Positions 1 to 4,955 of a stretch of 5,290 nt of DNA are shown in pieces. Each line of letters opens with the position of its first letter. The stretch's first letter is position 1. The translations under genes and the position numbers were made by a program. This DNA comes from an uncultured bacterium (lineage in GTDB: Bacteria > Cyanobacteriota > Vampirovibrionia > Gastranaerophilales > Gastranaerophilaceae). The DNA lies in NCBI GenBank assembly GCA_947365485.1, contig CANAXK010000122.1, positions 1-5,290 on the forward strand, written 5' to 3'. The notes below the pieces were generated by a model. It was given only the letters and a program-made list of their open reading frames with translations. It was not told the origin of the DNA and made no database searches.

Positions 1-344
1 TGGCAGTACCAAAGAAAAGAACAGGGCACAGCGCTCAAGGAAAAAGAAGATCAAATTGGAAGGCTACAAAGCCTGAATTAACAACTTGTCCAAGCTGCGG
101 AGCTAAGGTTTTGACTCACACAGTTTGTACAGCTTGCGGACAATACAAAGGTAAAGTTGTTTCAAGAAAAGCAGAAGGATTTGTTGAAGACGCTAAAGAA
201 GTAAAAGAAGCTAAAAAAGCGCCTAAAAAATCAACAAAGAAAGCAGAAGAAACAAAAGCAGAAGAAGTAAAAGAAGAAGTTGTTGTAGAAGAAGCAAAAG
301 CAGAAGAAACAACAGAAGCTTCTGAAGAAACTCCTGAAGCTTAG
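1..344 (+). CDS. rpmF: 50S ribosomal protein L32 with a long K/E/A-rich C-terminal tail (first base of start codon outside window)
   Basis: L32 is a small zinc-ribbon protein of the large ribosomal subunit. The reading frame starts with TG at 1-2, so only the A of the ATG is missing, giving a 114-residue protein. The N-terminus (MAVPKKRTGHSAQGKRRSNW) is the typical L32 start. The zinc ribbon has CPSCG at residues 30-34 and CTACGQYKG at 43-51, with Cys30, Cys33, Cys43 and Cys46 as ligands. Bacterial L32 is normally about 55-65 residues and would end near residue 60-64. Here the frame continues about 50 residues as a low-complexity tail, first Lys-rich and then Glu-rich, ending in TPEA and TAG. 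The TTG at 111 is internal and not a start. rpmF directly before plsX is the classic arrangement. Identity is certain; the role of the tail is unknown. Confidence 0.95.
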   Translation, partial: AVPKKRTGHSAQGKRRSNWKATKPELTTCPSCGAKVLTHTVCTACGQYKGKVVSRKAEGFVEDAKEVKEAKKAPKKSTKKAEETKAEEVKEEVVVEEAKAEETTEASEETPEA

Positions 345-358
345 ATTAAAAAAAGTTA

Positions 359-382
359 TCGGTGCGGTTTAAACCGCACCGA
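359..382. repeat. Perfect 24-bp palindrome between rpmF and plsX
   Basis: The left arm TCGGTGCGGTTT (359-370) is followed immediately by its exact reverse complement AAACCGCACCGA (371-382). As RNA it would fold into a GC-rich stem of about 9-10 bp with a small TTAA-type loop. On the + strand no T-run follows (AATCTTAAACAAC), so it is a poor intrinsic terminator for rpmF. It could be an attenuator, an RNA processing or stability element, or a dimeric-repressor operator in front of plsX. Read on the - strand it is followed within a few bases by seven T, so it could stop antisense transcription. The palindrome is directly visible; its function is inference. Confidence 0.75.
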
Positions 383-423
383 ATCTTAAACAACAGATTT
401 ATTAAAAGGGATGAGTTAAGAAG

Positions 424-1479
424 ATGACAAGAATAGCTGTAGACGCAATGGGAGGAGACCACGCTCCATTTGAAATTATTGCAGGTGCTGTATGGGCAGC
501 TGCCGAGTATGGCGTAGCATTAGAATTAGTCGGGAAACAAGACCGTATTGAACAGTGCTTGGAAACTATTCAAAAAGAAGGTTTTTTGTCTGACTGCGGT
601 AAAGCCGGCAGAAAACGAAGGGTGCGCGTTGATGTAAAATCACTCGACATCAAAATCACCCACGCTTCTGAAATCATTGAAATGGGTGAAGCTCCAGGTC
701 AGGCTATCCGCAAGAAGAAAAACTCATCAATCGTGCTTACAGTAAACTCTGTAGCGACAGGAAGCTCTGACGCGCTTGTTGCAGCTGGTTCTACCGGCGC
801 AGCAATGGCTTCAAGCCTCTTCGGCTTAGGCAGAATCCCGGGAATCGACAGACCTGCAATCGCAGTAACGCTCCCGACAATGAAAAAACCAATTGTGGTT
901 ATTGACGGCGGTGCCAACAGCAACTGCACACCGCAAATGCTTAAGCAGTTTGCAATCATGGGCATGACTTTCTCTAAAAACGTTCTCGGGATTGAGACCC
1001 CGCGTGTTGGCGTGTTGAACATCGGCGAGGAAGCAGGAAAGGGTAACGAGCTTGCGCAGGCAACTTACAACCTTCTGGAAGAAGAAAAAGAAAAATTCAA
1101 CTTTATGGGCAACGTGGAAGGCAGAGAACTCTTCCTTAACCACTGCGATGTTGTTGTTTGCGACGGGTTTGTCGGAAACGTTGTACTGAAAGTAACAGAG
1201 GGAACATCTTCGCTCCTGTTCAAAATGATTAAGAGCGAGTTCAAGTCTGACTTTTTGGGCATGATAATCGGTATGCTTGCAAAACCGTTCATGAAAAGGA
1301 TTTACGAAAAGATTAACTACGAAGAATTTGGCGGCTGTCTGCTTCTCGGCGTGAAAGGGATTACGGTAATCTCACACGGAAGAAGCAAGGCTTATGCTAT
1401 CAAGAACGCCGTTCGCGTAGCAAAAGAAGCGGTTGTTACGGGAGTTAACAGCAAGATTGCTGAAAGACTCGAGGAATAA
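424..1479 (+). CDS. plsX: Phosphate acyltransferase PlsX (acyl-ACP:phosphate acyltransferase)
   Basis: PlsX converts acyl-ACP and phosphate to acyl-phosphate, the acyl donor used by PlsY in the first step of phospholipid synthesis. It is a peripheral, membrane-associated enzyme. The 351-residue product shows the family hallmarks: RIAVDAMGGDHAP at residues 3-15, LVAAGSTGA at 118-126, DRPAIAVTLPT at 142-152, DGGAN at 161-165, GVLNIGEE at 196-203, CDGFVGNVVLKVTEG at 246-260, and the C-terminal LLLGVKGITVISHGRS (306-321) and AIKNAVRVA (325-333). It is slightly longer than the common 330-345 residues, partly from a basic stretch (KAGRKRRVRVD) at 60-70. The start is fixed by the conserved N-terminus; a purine-rich AAAAGGG lies about 13 bases upstream. 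It lies 79 bases after rpmF and ends just before a strong terminator. Confidence 0.97.
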   Translation: MTRIAVDAMGGDHAPFEIIAGAVWAAAEYGVALELVGKQDRIEQCLETIQKEGFLSDCGKAGRKRRVRVDVKSLDIKITHASEIIEMGEAPGQAIRKKKNSSIVLTVNSVATGSSDALVAAGSTGAAMASSLFGLGRIPGIDRPAIAVTLPTMKKPIVVIDGGANSNCTPQMLKQFAIMGMTFSKNVLGIETPRVGVLNIGEEAGKGNELAQATYNLLEEEKEKFNFMGNVEGRELFLNHCDVVVCDGFVGNVVLKVTEGTSSLLFKMIKSEFKSDFLGMIIGMLAKPFMKRIYEKINYEEFGGCLLLGVKGITVISHGRSKAYAIKNAVRVAKEAVVTGVNSKIAERLEE

Positions 1480-1490
1480 TGGTTTTCAAC

Positions 1491-1523
1491 AAAAAGAGGC
1501 GGACATTCTGTCCGCCTCTTTTT
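1491..1523 (+). terminator. Intrinsic (probably bidirectional) terminator after plsX
   Basis: The arm AAAAAGAGGCGGACA (1491-1505) pairs perfectly over 15 bp with TGTCCGCCTCTTTTT (1509-1523) around the loop TTC. The GC-rich core is followed by five T plus GTTT on the + strand, and A5 at the 5' side gives a T-tract on the - strand. It starts 11 bases after the plsX stop and should separate an rpmF-plsX transcript from fabH. Confidence 0.92.
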
Positions 1524-1528
1524 GTTTA

Positions 1529-1537
1529 TGATAAAAT
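1529..1537 (+). promoter_or_regulatory. Candidate extended -10 promoter for fabH
   Basis: TGATAAAAT (1529-1537) matches the extended -10 pattern TGn-TATAAT with one change in the hexamer. It lies right after the plsX terminator, so fabH needs a promoter here. A start near 1544 would leave a short leader that keeps the TAGGAG ribosome binding site (1555-1560). No good -35 is seen because the terminator occupies that place; extended -10 promoters can do without one. An alternative TGGTATATA (1546-1554) would place the start after the ribosome binding site and is less likely. Confidence 0.45.
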
Positions 1538-1570
1538 ATTAGTACTGGTATATATAGGAGTATGGAATTA

Positions 1571-2584
1571 ATGAATAATATAAAAACAATCCCTTTAAAA
1601 ATAGCAGGCGTAGGATACTGCGTGCCTGAAACAGTTGTGACGAACGACGATTTAACAAAATTATATGAAACATCTGACGAGTGGATTTATTCAAGAACCG
1701 GAATCAAGGAAAGAAGGCTCGTGTCAGGAAACGAGAGCGCCGTTGATTTGGGCGCAAAAGCAGCTGAACACGCGATTGCAAAATCAGGGCTCAAAGCAGA
1801 AGACATTGACATGGTAATTTCCGCTTCCTCCGCGCCTCCTGAATTGTATCCGGCAATTGGCTGCCGCATTCAGGCACACCTTGGAATCCCGAACGATGTT
1901 CCTGCGTTTGATATTACAGCTGCGTGCTCCGGCTTGATTTACGCGCTGAGCATTGCAAAAGGGTTTATCGGCTCAGGAATGTACAAAACAATACTTCTTG
2001 TTGCAACCGACAACAACTCAAGACTTTTGAACTGGGAAGACCGCAGCGCGTCAATCCTTTTTGGTGACGGAGCGGGTGCAATGGTTGTGACAGCTTCTGA
2101 CGACGGAGTTGATGATATTATTTCTATTGACATTAGAGCAAACGGCGCAATCGGCGACTTGATTAAGCTTCCGCTTGCAGGAAAGAATTGCCCTCTTGTT
2201 GAGCCTAACACGGAAGAGCCTCAATTCATTGAGATGAACGGCAAAGAGGTTTACAAGTTTGTAGCACGTGTTCTTCCTCATTACGTAGAGGAGATGGTTG
2301 AAAAGGCCGGAATGAAGGCAGAAGAAATCGACTACCTGATTCCGCATCAGGCGAATTTGAGAATCATTCAGGCAGTTCAGGAGCGTCTTGGCTACTCTGA
2401 CGACAAAGTCGTAACAAATATCAAGTACTATGGAAACACCTCTGCGGCTTCTATTCCGCTTGCGCTTGCAGAAGGGGTTGAAAAAGGCAACGTCAAACTT
2501 CCTTCTACAGCAATCCTTTGCGGATTTGGCGCGGGCATGACCTGGGGCGGTGCGATTGTAAGGCTAAGAGAAGGAATTTGCTAG
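1571..2584 (+). CDS. fabH: Beta-ketoacyl-ACP synthase III (KAS III)
   Basis: FabH condenses a short acyl-CoA, usually acetyl-CoA, with malonyl-ACP to start fatty-acid chains. From the ATG at 1571 the protein has 337 residues, normal for the family. The catalytic triad is visible: Cys119 in ITAACSGLIYAL, His259 in LIPHQANLRI and Asn289 in YYGNTSAAS. Other hallmarks are TSDEWIYSRTGIKER near residues 34-48, LFGDGAGA around 163-170 and the C-terminal GFGAGMTWGGA. Start choice: an in-frame ATG at 1562 sits only one base after TAGGAG (1555-1560), whereas the ATG at 1571 is 10 bases away, a workable spacing, and MNNIKTIPLKIAGVGYCVP aligns better with FabH N-termini. The gene is cut off from plsX by the terminator and is followed after 8 bases by a small gene. 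Confidence 0.96.
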   Translation: MNNIKTIPLKIAGVGYCVPETVVTNDDLTKLYETSDEWIYSRTGIKERRLVSGNESAVDLGAKAAEHAIAKSGLKAEDIDMVISASSAPPELYPAIGCRIQAHLGIPNDVPAFDITAACSGLIYALSIAKGFIGSGMYKTILLVATDNNSRLLNWEDRSASILFGDGAGAMVVTASDDGVDDIISIDIRANGAIGDLIKLPLAGKNCPLVEPNTEEPQFIEMNGKEVYKFVARVLPHYVEEMVEKAGMKAEEIDYLIPHQANLRIIQAVQERLGYSDDKVVTNIKYYGNTSAASIPLALAEGVEKGNVKLPSTAILCGFGAGMTWGGAIVRLREGIC

Positions 2585-2592
2585 GGGGTAAA

Positions 2593-2808
2593 ATGATTGA
2601 CGTAAAGTTACTCAAGAACAGCGCAAGGATGAGTCTTAGGTTGAATGGCTCAACAGAACATGTTTTCGGCCAGACGACAAAATCGGAGGCTAAGCGAATC
2701 ATTGCAGATATGAGAGAAGCCTGCAAGGTTTGCAAGGATAAATTGAATCCTGCGTGCGACAAGTTTGAAAAGAGCGCACCCTTGAAAACTAATCTAAATC
2801 AATCTTAG
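2593..2808 (+). CDS. Unrecognised 71-residue protein with three cysteines, coupled to fabH
   Basis: I do not recognise this protein. The ATG at 2593 lies 8 bases after the fabH stop and behind a strong AGGGGG (2583-2588) that overlaps the fabH stop codon, so translation is probably coupled to fabH. A longer in-frame start at 2518 lies inside fabH and is unlikely. The product is basic at its N-terminus (MIDVKLLKNSARMSLRL), has a helical charged middle (KSEAKRIIADMREA) and a Cys cluster at residues 44, 47 and 55 (CKVCKDKLNPAC, a CxxC followed by one more Cys). This might bind a metal but lacks a fourth Cys. It has no signal peptide or membrane segment. Its last 20 bases overlap the 3' end of the convergent XRE gene, so its present C-terminus (SAPLKTNLNQS) could have been altered by the arrival of that gene. 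Confidence 0.65.
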   Translation: MIDVKLLKNSARMSLRLNGSTEHVFGQTTKSEAKRIIADMREACKVCKDKLNPACDKFEKSAPLKTNLNQS

Positions 2809-3028
2809 AAACATCAACCAATTCTTTGAGCTCGATACCGAGCGCATTTGCAATGCGCTCCAACGTGTCAATCGCAGGACTGCTTGTTCCGCGTTCAATT
2901 GCACCAATAGAGTTCTTACTTAATTCAGATAACTCAGCCAGTTTCTCCTGGCTGATTCCTAATTTATTTCGAAGCAGTTTTATTTTTAAACCTATCCTGC
3001 TTTTCACATCGTTATGTTTATTTGTCAT
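2789..3028 (-). CDS. XRE/Cro-CI family helix-turn-helix regulator
   Basis: This 79-residue protein is almost entirely one HTH_3 (Cro/C1-type) DNA-binding domain at about residues 12-68. The signature SQEKLAELSELSKNSIGAIE (26-45) runs through the two HTH helices, followed by RGTSSPAIDTLERIANALGI (46-65), typical of SinR-like and phage-repressor-like proteins. No extra ligand-binding or protease domain is present, so it is a minimal, probably dimeric repressor. It is the only gene on the - strand and runs against the fab cluster. It diverges from the 77-residue gene at 3122 and probably represses it and itself. No Shine-Dalgarno site precedes the ATG, and the predicted promoter leaves a leader of only a few bases, as in leaderless cI-type mRNAs. 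Its targets beyond the adjacent region are unknown; control of the flanking fab genes is possible but unproven. Confidence 0.92.
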   Translation of the reverse strand: MTNKHNDVKSRIGLKIKLLRNKLGISQEKLAELSELSKNSIGAIERGTSSPAIDTLERIANALGIELKELVDVSKIDLD

Positions 3029-3038
3029 ATTAACAACT

Positions 3039-3067
3039 ATACTATTCTATTGACATAGTCAAATCAA
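3039..3067 (-). promoter_or_regulatory. Candidate promoter of the XRE regulator
   Basis: On the - strand TTGATT (complement of 3062-3067) and TAGTAT (complement of 3039-3044) are 17 bases apart, each matching four of six consensus positions. Transcription would begin near 3032, a few bases before the start codon at 3028. The promoter is face to face with and overlaps the stronger + strand promoter at 3050-3078, so the two would interfere. Confidence 0.4.
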
Positions 3068-3078
3068 CATTGTATACT
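3050..3078 (+). promoter_or_regulatory. Strong sigma-70-type promoter for the 77-residue gene, with operator-like motif over the -35
   Basis: A perfect -35 TTGACA (3050-3055) and a near-perfect -10 TATACT (3073-3078) are separated by exactly 17 bases; transcription would start near 3085. The -35 is embedded in the palindrome TTGACATAGTCAA (3050-3062), whose right part CATAGTCAA (3054-3062) matches CATAGACAA at 3084-3092 in eight of nine bases. A repressor bound here would block the promoter. This is the best consensus promoter in the window. Confidence 0.82.
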
Positions 3079-3083
3079 AGTCT

Positions 3084-3107
3084 CATAGACAAGTTGGGTT
3101 GTCTATG
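3084..3107. promoter_or_regulatory. Inverted repeat at the start site and leader of the 77-residue gene, probable XRE operator
   Basis: The arms CATAGACAA (3084-3092) and TTGTCTATG (3099-3107) are perfect 9-bp inverted repeats around GTTGGG. They begin at the predicted transcription start and end one base before the AAAGGTGG ribosome binding site. As DNA this is a plausible operator of the divergent XRE protein; as RNA it would form a 5'-end hairpin. A third copy of the half-site lies over the -35 (3054-3062), exactly 30 bases from the first. Confidence 0.6.
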
Positions 3108-3121
3108 AAAGGTGGTACATT

Positions 3122-3355
3122 ATGGCATTAGAAAACATGGTAATTGAAACAAGGTTCCCGATTATAGGAATCACGGTACTAGCGAATTATATTCAGGACG
3201 AACTCGCAGAGAACTATGAGTTCTTTTCTCTTTCTAACGGCAAGGAGTTATACTACAGGCTTATGGGTTTGACAGAGATTGTATTGGCAGCAGCCGAACA
3301 TCTGGAAAAAATGCGCAACGAATTTAGCGAAGAAGTCGAGCGACAGTACTCGTAA
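3122..3355 (+). CDS. Unrecognised 77-residue protein divergent from the XRE regulator
   Basis: I do not recognise this protein. The ATG at 3122 follows AAAGGTGG (3108-3115) at a good distance and a near-consensus promoter, so expression is well supported. The sequence has a hydrophobic, strand- or helix-like N-terminal third (RFPIIGITVLANYIQDEL, residues 11-28), a short central segment (NYEFFSLSNGKELYYRL) and an amphipathic, acidic C-terminal helix (LTEIVLAAAEHLEKMRNEF, 50-68). There is no clear signal peptide, no convincing membrane span, and no Cys or His motif. It is probably cytoplasmic and may act as a dimer or partner-binding protein. Divergence from a minimal XRE repressor over shared operator-like repeats suggests a repressor-controlled cargo gene, as in small phage, antirepressor or toxin-antitoxin type modules, but no toxin or antirepressor family is recognisable. 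It lies 52 bases before fabD. Confidence 0.72.
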   Translation: MALENMVIETRFPIIGITVLANYIQDELAENYEFFSLSNGKELYYRLMGLTEIVLAAAEHLEKMRNEFSEEVERQYS

Positions 3356-3368
3356 GTCTTGTTTGTTA

Positions 3369-3374
3369 TATAAT
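3369..3374 (+). promoter_or_regulatory. Candidate -10 element for fabD
   Basis: A perfect TATAAT lies in an AT-rich stretch after the 77-residue gene, inside the palindrome ATATAATTATAT (3368-3379). A start near 3381 would leave the fabD ribosome binding site AGAGGAG (3394-3400) in the leader. No -35 is seen at the usual distance, so this is a weak call; fabD may also be read from the promoter at 3050-3078. Confidence 0.35.
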
Positions 3375-3407
3375 TATATCTATAGATTAGTTTAGAGGAG
3401 TATAGAT

Positions 3408-4352
3408 ATGAAAAAAGTTGCGTTTTTATTCCCTGGTCAGGGTTCTCAAGCTGTTGGCATGGGAAAAGATTTGTATGAAAATTTCGAATCAGCAAAAAGT
3501 GTTTTTGACACCGCAGATTCAACCTTAGGCAAAAGCATTACCAAAATTTGTTTCGAAGGTCCGGAAGAAGACCTTAAACAGACTGTTAACACCCAGCCTT
3601 CAATCGTTACAATGTCAATTGCTGCGATGGAAGCTTTGCGCTCTCAGGTAAACATCGTTCCTGACTACGTTGCAGGTCACTCTCTTGGCGAATACTGTGC
3701 AATGTTTACAGCGGGTGTAATGAGCCTTGAAAGCACGCTTAGCGCAATCCAGAAGCGCGCAGATTTGATGGGCGCAACAAAGGGCGGTTCAATGGCAGCT
3801 GTGCTTAACGCTTCAGACGAGCAATTGAAAGCCGGATTGGAAGAAGGTTCAAAAGTCGGTTATGTTGATGTTGCAAACTACAACTCACCTGCGCAGGTTG
3901 TAATCACAGGCGCTGACGATGCGGTAAAAGCTGCTTCTGACTACCTGCTTGCAAACGGGGTAAGAAGGGTTGTTCCGCTTGCTGTTTCAGGAGCTTTTCA
4001 CTCCAAGTTTATGGAGGGTGCAGGCAAAGAGTTTGCTGAATTTATTTCAGGCGTTGAATTAAACGACGCTTCAATTCCTGTTATCACGAATGTTGACGCG
4101 GAAGCTACGACTTCGAGCGAAGATTTCAGGGCAAAAATGCCGAAGCAGATTTACTCATCAGTTCACTGGACGCAAACAATTCAGAAGATGGTTGAGGACG
4201 GAGTTGACACATTCATTGAAATCGGGCCTGGAAAAGTTCTTGCCGGCTTAAACAAAAAGATTGCACCCGAAGCAACTGTTTACAATGTGTTTGACAAGGC
4301 TTCGCTTGAGGCGACTGTTGAGGCATTGAAAAGCCAGATGGCAGGGGTGTAA
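3408..4352 (+). CDS. fabD: Malonyl-CoA:ACP transacylase (MCAT)
   Basis: FabD moves malonate from CoA to acyl carrier protein, supplying malonyl-ACP to FabH and the elongating synthases. The 314 residues are typical. Visible motifs: FPGQGSQ at residues 8-14 (oxyanion-hole Gln11), the nucleophile elbow GHSLGEYCA at 90-98 with catalytic Ser92, Arg117 in QKRADLM, which binds the malonyl carboxylate, NYNSPAQVVITG at 158-168, GAFHSKFM at 195-202 with catalytic His198, and EIGPGKVL at 271-278. The start is supported by AGAGGAG (3394-3400) seven bases before the ATG and by the conserved KKVAFLFPGQGSQ N-terminus. In the usual cluster fabD follows fabH directly; here about 800 bases with three small genes separate them. 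No terminator with a T-run follows. Confidence 0.97.
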   Translation: MKKVAFLFPGQGSQAVGMGKDLYENFESAKSVFDTADSTLGKSITKICFEGPEEDLKQTVNTQPSIVTMSIAAMEALRSQVNIVPDYVAGHSLGEYCAMFTAGVMSLESTLSAIQKRADLMGATKGGSMAAVLNASDEQLKAGLEEGSKVGYVDVANYNSPAQVVITGADDAVKAASDYLLANGVRRVVPLAVSGAFHSKFMEGAGKEFAEFISGVELNDASIPVITNVDAEATTSSEDFRAKMPKQIYSSVHWTQTIQKMVEDGVDTFIEIGPGKVLAGLNKKIAPEATVYNVFDKASLEATVEALKSQMAGV

Positions 4353-4373
4353 CGGCTTTGATGGCGAGATCAC

Positions 4374-4423
4374 AAAATGGAACCTTTAATTAAAGGTTCC
4401 AAAATGGAACCTTTAATTAAAGG
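4374..4423. repeat. Tandem repeat forming a large inverted repeat upstream of the ORF6N gene
   Basis: A 23-base unit beginning AAAATGGAACC and ending TTAAAGG occurs twice, at 4374-4396 and 4401-4423 (period 27), and AAAATGGA at 4429-4436 starts a possible third copy that includes the ATG of the next gene. Because the unit is itself palindromic, two alternative hairpins exist: a 24-bp perfect palindrome at 4378-4401, and a larger one with 19-bp arms (4383-4401 and 4405-4423) around AAA. The AAAGG that serves as ribosome binding site for the gene at 4432 (4419-4423) is inside the second arm. It could therefore be a multi-site operator, an RNA fold that hides the ribosome binding site, or a 3'-end stem for fabD mRNA. 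The repeats are directly visible; the role is inference. Confidence 0.85.
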
Positions 4424-4431
4424 AAATAAAA

Positions 4432-4938
4432 ATGGAGTATTTAATACAAGTCAAAAATTTAATATATGATATTCGCGGTTTAAAAGTTATGATAGATAGC
4501 GAGCTTGCTGAATTGTATGAAATAGATGTTAAAGTTTTGAACAAAGCTGTTAAGCGCAACATTGAAAGATTCCCTACTGATTTTATGTTTCAACTAACAA
4601 AAGAAGAATGGAATCTTTTGAGAGCACAGATACCAACTTTTAGAGACGATTCCAGAAAATATCTTCCTTACGCATTCACCGAGCAGGGCGTTGCAATGCT
4701 TTCAGGCGTTTTGCGCAGCAAAAAAGCAATTGAGGTTAACATAAACATCATGCGTACATTTGTTAATCTGAGACAATGGGCGCTTGACAGCAAAGAATTT
4801 GGGCAAAGACTACTTGACTTGGAACAATATTTCATAGAACATTGTAAAGATAATGAAAAAGATGTCAAAAGAATATACGAAGCTTTGGATTTATTAATGG
4901 ACAGGACTAAACCTAGTAAAATAGGGTTTAAAGGATAG
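4432..4938 (+). CDS. ORF6N domain-containing protein (phage KilA-N/Rha-like DNA-binding family)
   Basis: The 168-residue protein carries an ORF6N domain over about residues 9-92. Its markers are LIYDIRGLKVMIDSELAELY (10-29), VLNKAVKRNIERFPTDFMFQ (35-54) and YLPYAFTEQGVAMLSGVL (77-94), followed by KKAIEVNINIMRTFVNLRQ (97-115). A charged helical, probably coiled-coil tail (about 115-157) ends in PSKIGFKG. The domain is known from phage and DNA-virus regulatory proteins and is common as lone chromosomal genes in gut bacteria; it is thought to bind DNA. The IGF ending is usual for stand-alone members, so the gene looks intact. It starts 79 bases after fabD, with AAAGG (4419-4423) as ribosome binding site inside a hairpin arm. 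A housekeeping fab cluster is an unexpected place, suggesting acquisition. Its function in the cell is not known. Confidence 0.9.
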   Translation: MEYLIQVKNLIYDIRGLKVMIDSELAELYEIDVKVLNKAVKRNIERFPTDFMFQLTKEEWNLLRAQIPTFRDDSRKYLPYAFTEQGVAMLSGVLRSKKAIEVNINIMRTFVNLRQWALDSKEFGQRLLDLEQYFIEHCKDNEKDVKRIYEALDLLMDRTKPSKIGFKG

Positions 4939-4955
4939 ACGGGTGCTGGTTGACA

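Noticed and set aside
699..1292. Three open frames on the - strand inside plsX
   Set aside because: They lie opposite a highly conserved enzyme, have no ribosome binding sites and give low-complexity or Ser/Phe-rich products typical of antisense shadows.
1687..2347. - strand open frames inside fabH
   Set aside because: Shadows of the fabH frame, with no initiation signals or recognisable domains.
2518..2592. Longer start for the small gene, inside fabH
   Set aside because: The extension encodes an out-of-frame reading of conserved fabH sequence; the ATG at 2593 has a strong ribosome binding site.
2826..3053. + strand open frame over the XRE gene
   Set aside because: It is the antisense of a clear HTH domain and has no ribosome binding site.
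2789..3355. Classical toxin-antitoxin pair
   Set aside because: The XRE protein could be an antitoxin, but the genes are divergent rather than in tandem, and the 77-residue partner shows no HigB, RelE, HipA or other known toxin motif.
4374..4436. CRISPR-like array
   Set aside because: Only two full copies with a 4-base gap and no spacers; it is a tandem palindromic repeat.
4950..4955. TTGACA after the ORF6N gene as a -35 element
   Set aside because: No -10-like hexamer lies 16-18 bases downstream; that place is the CCCTCTCC hairpin.
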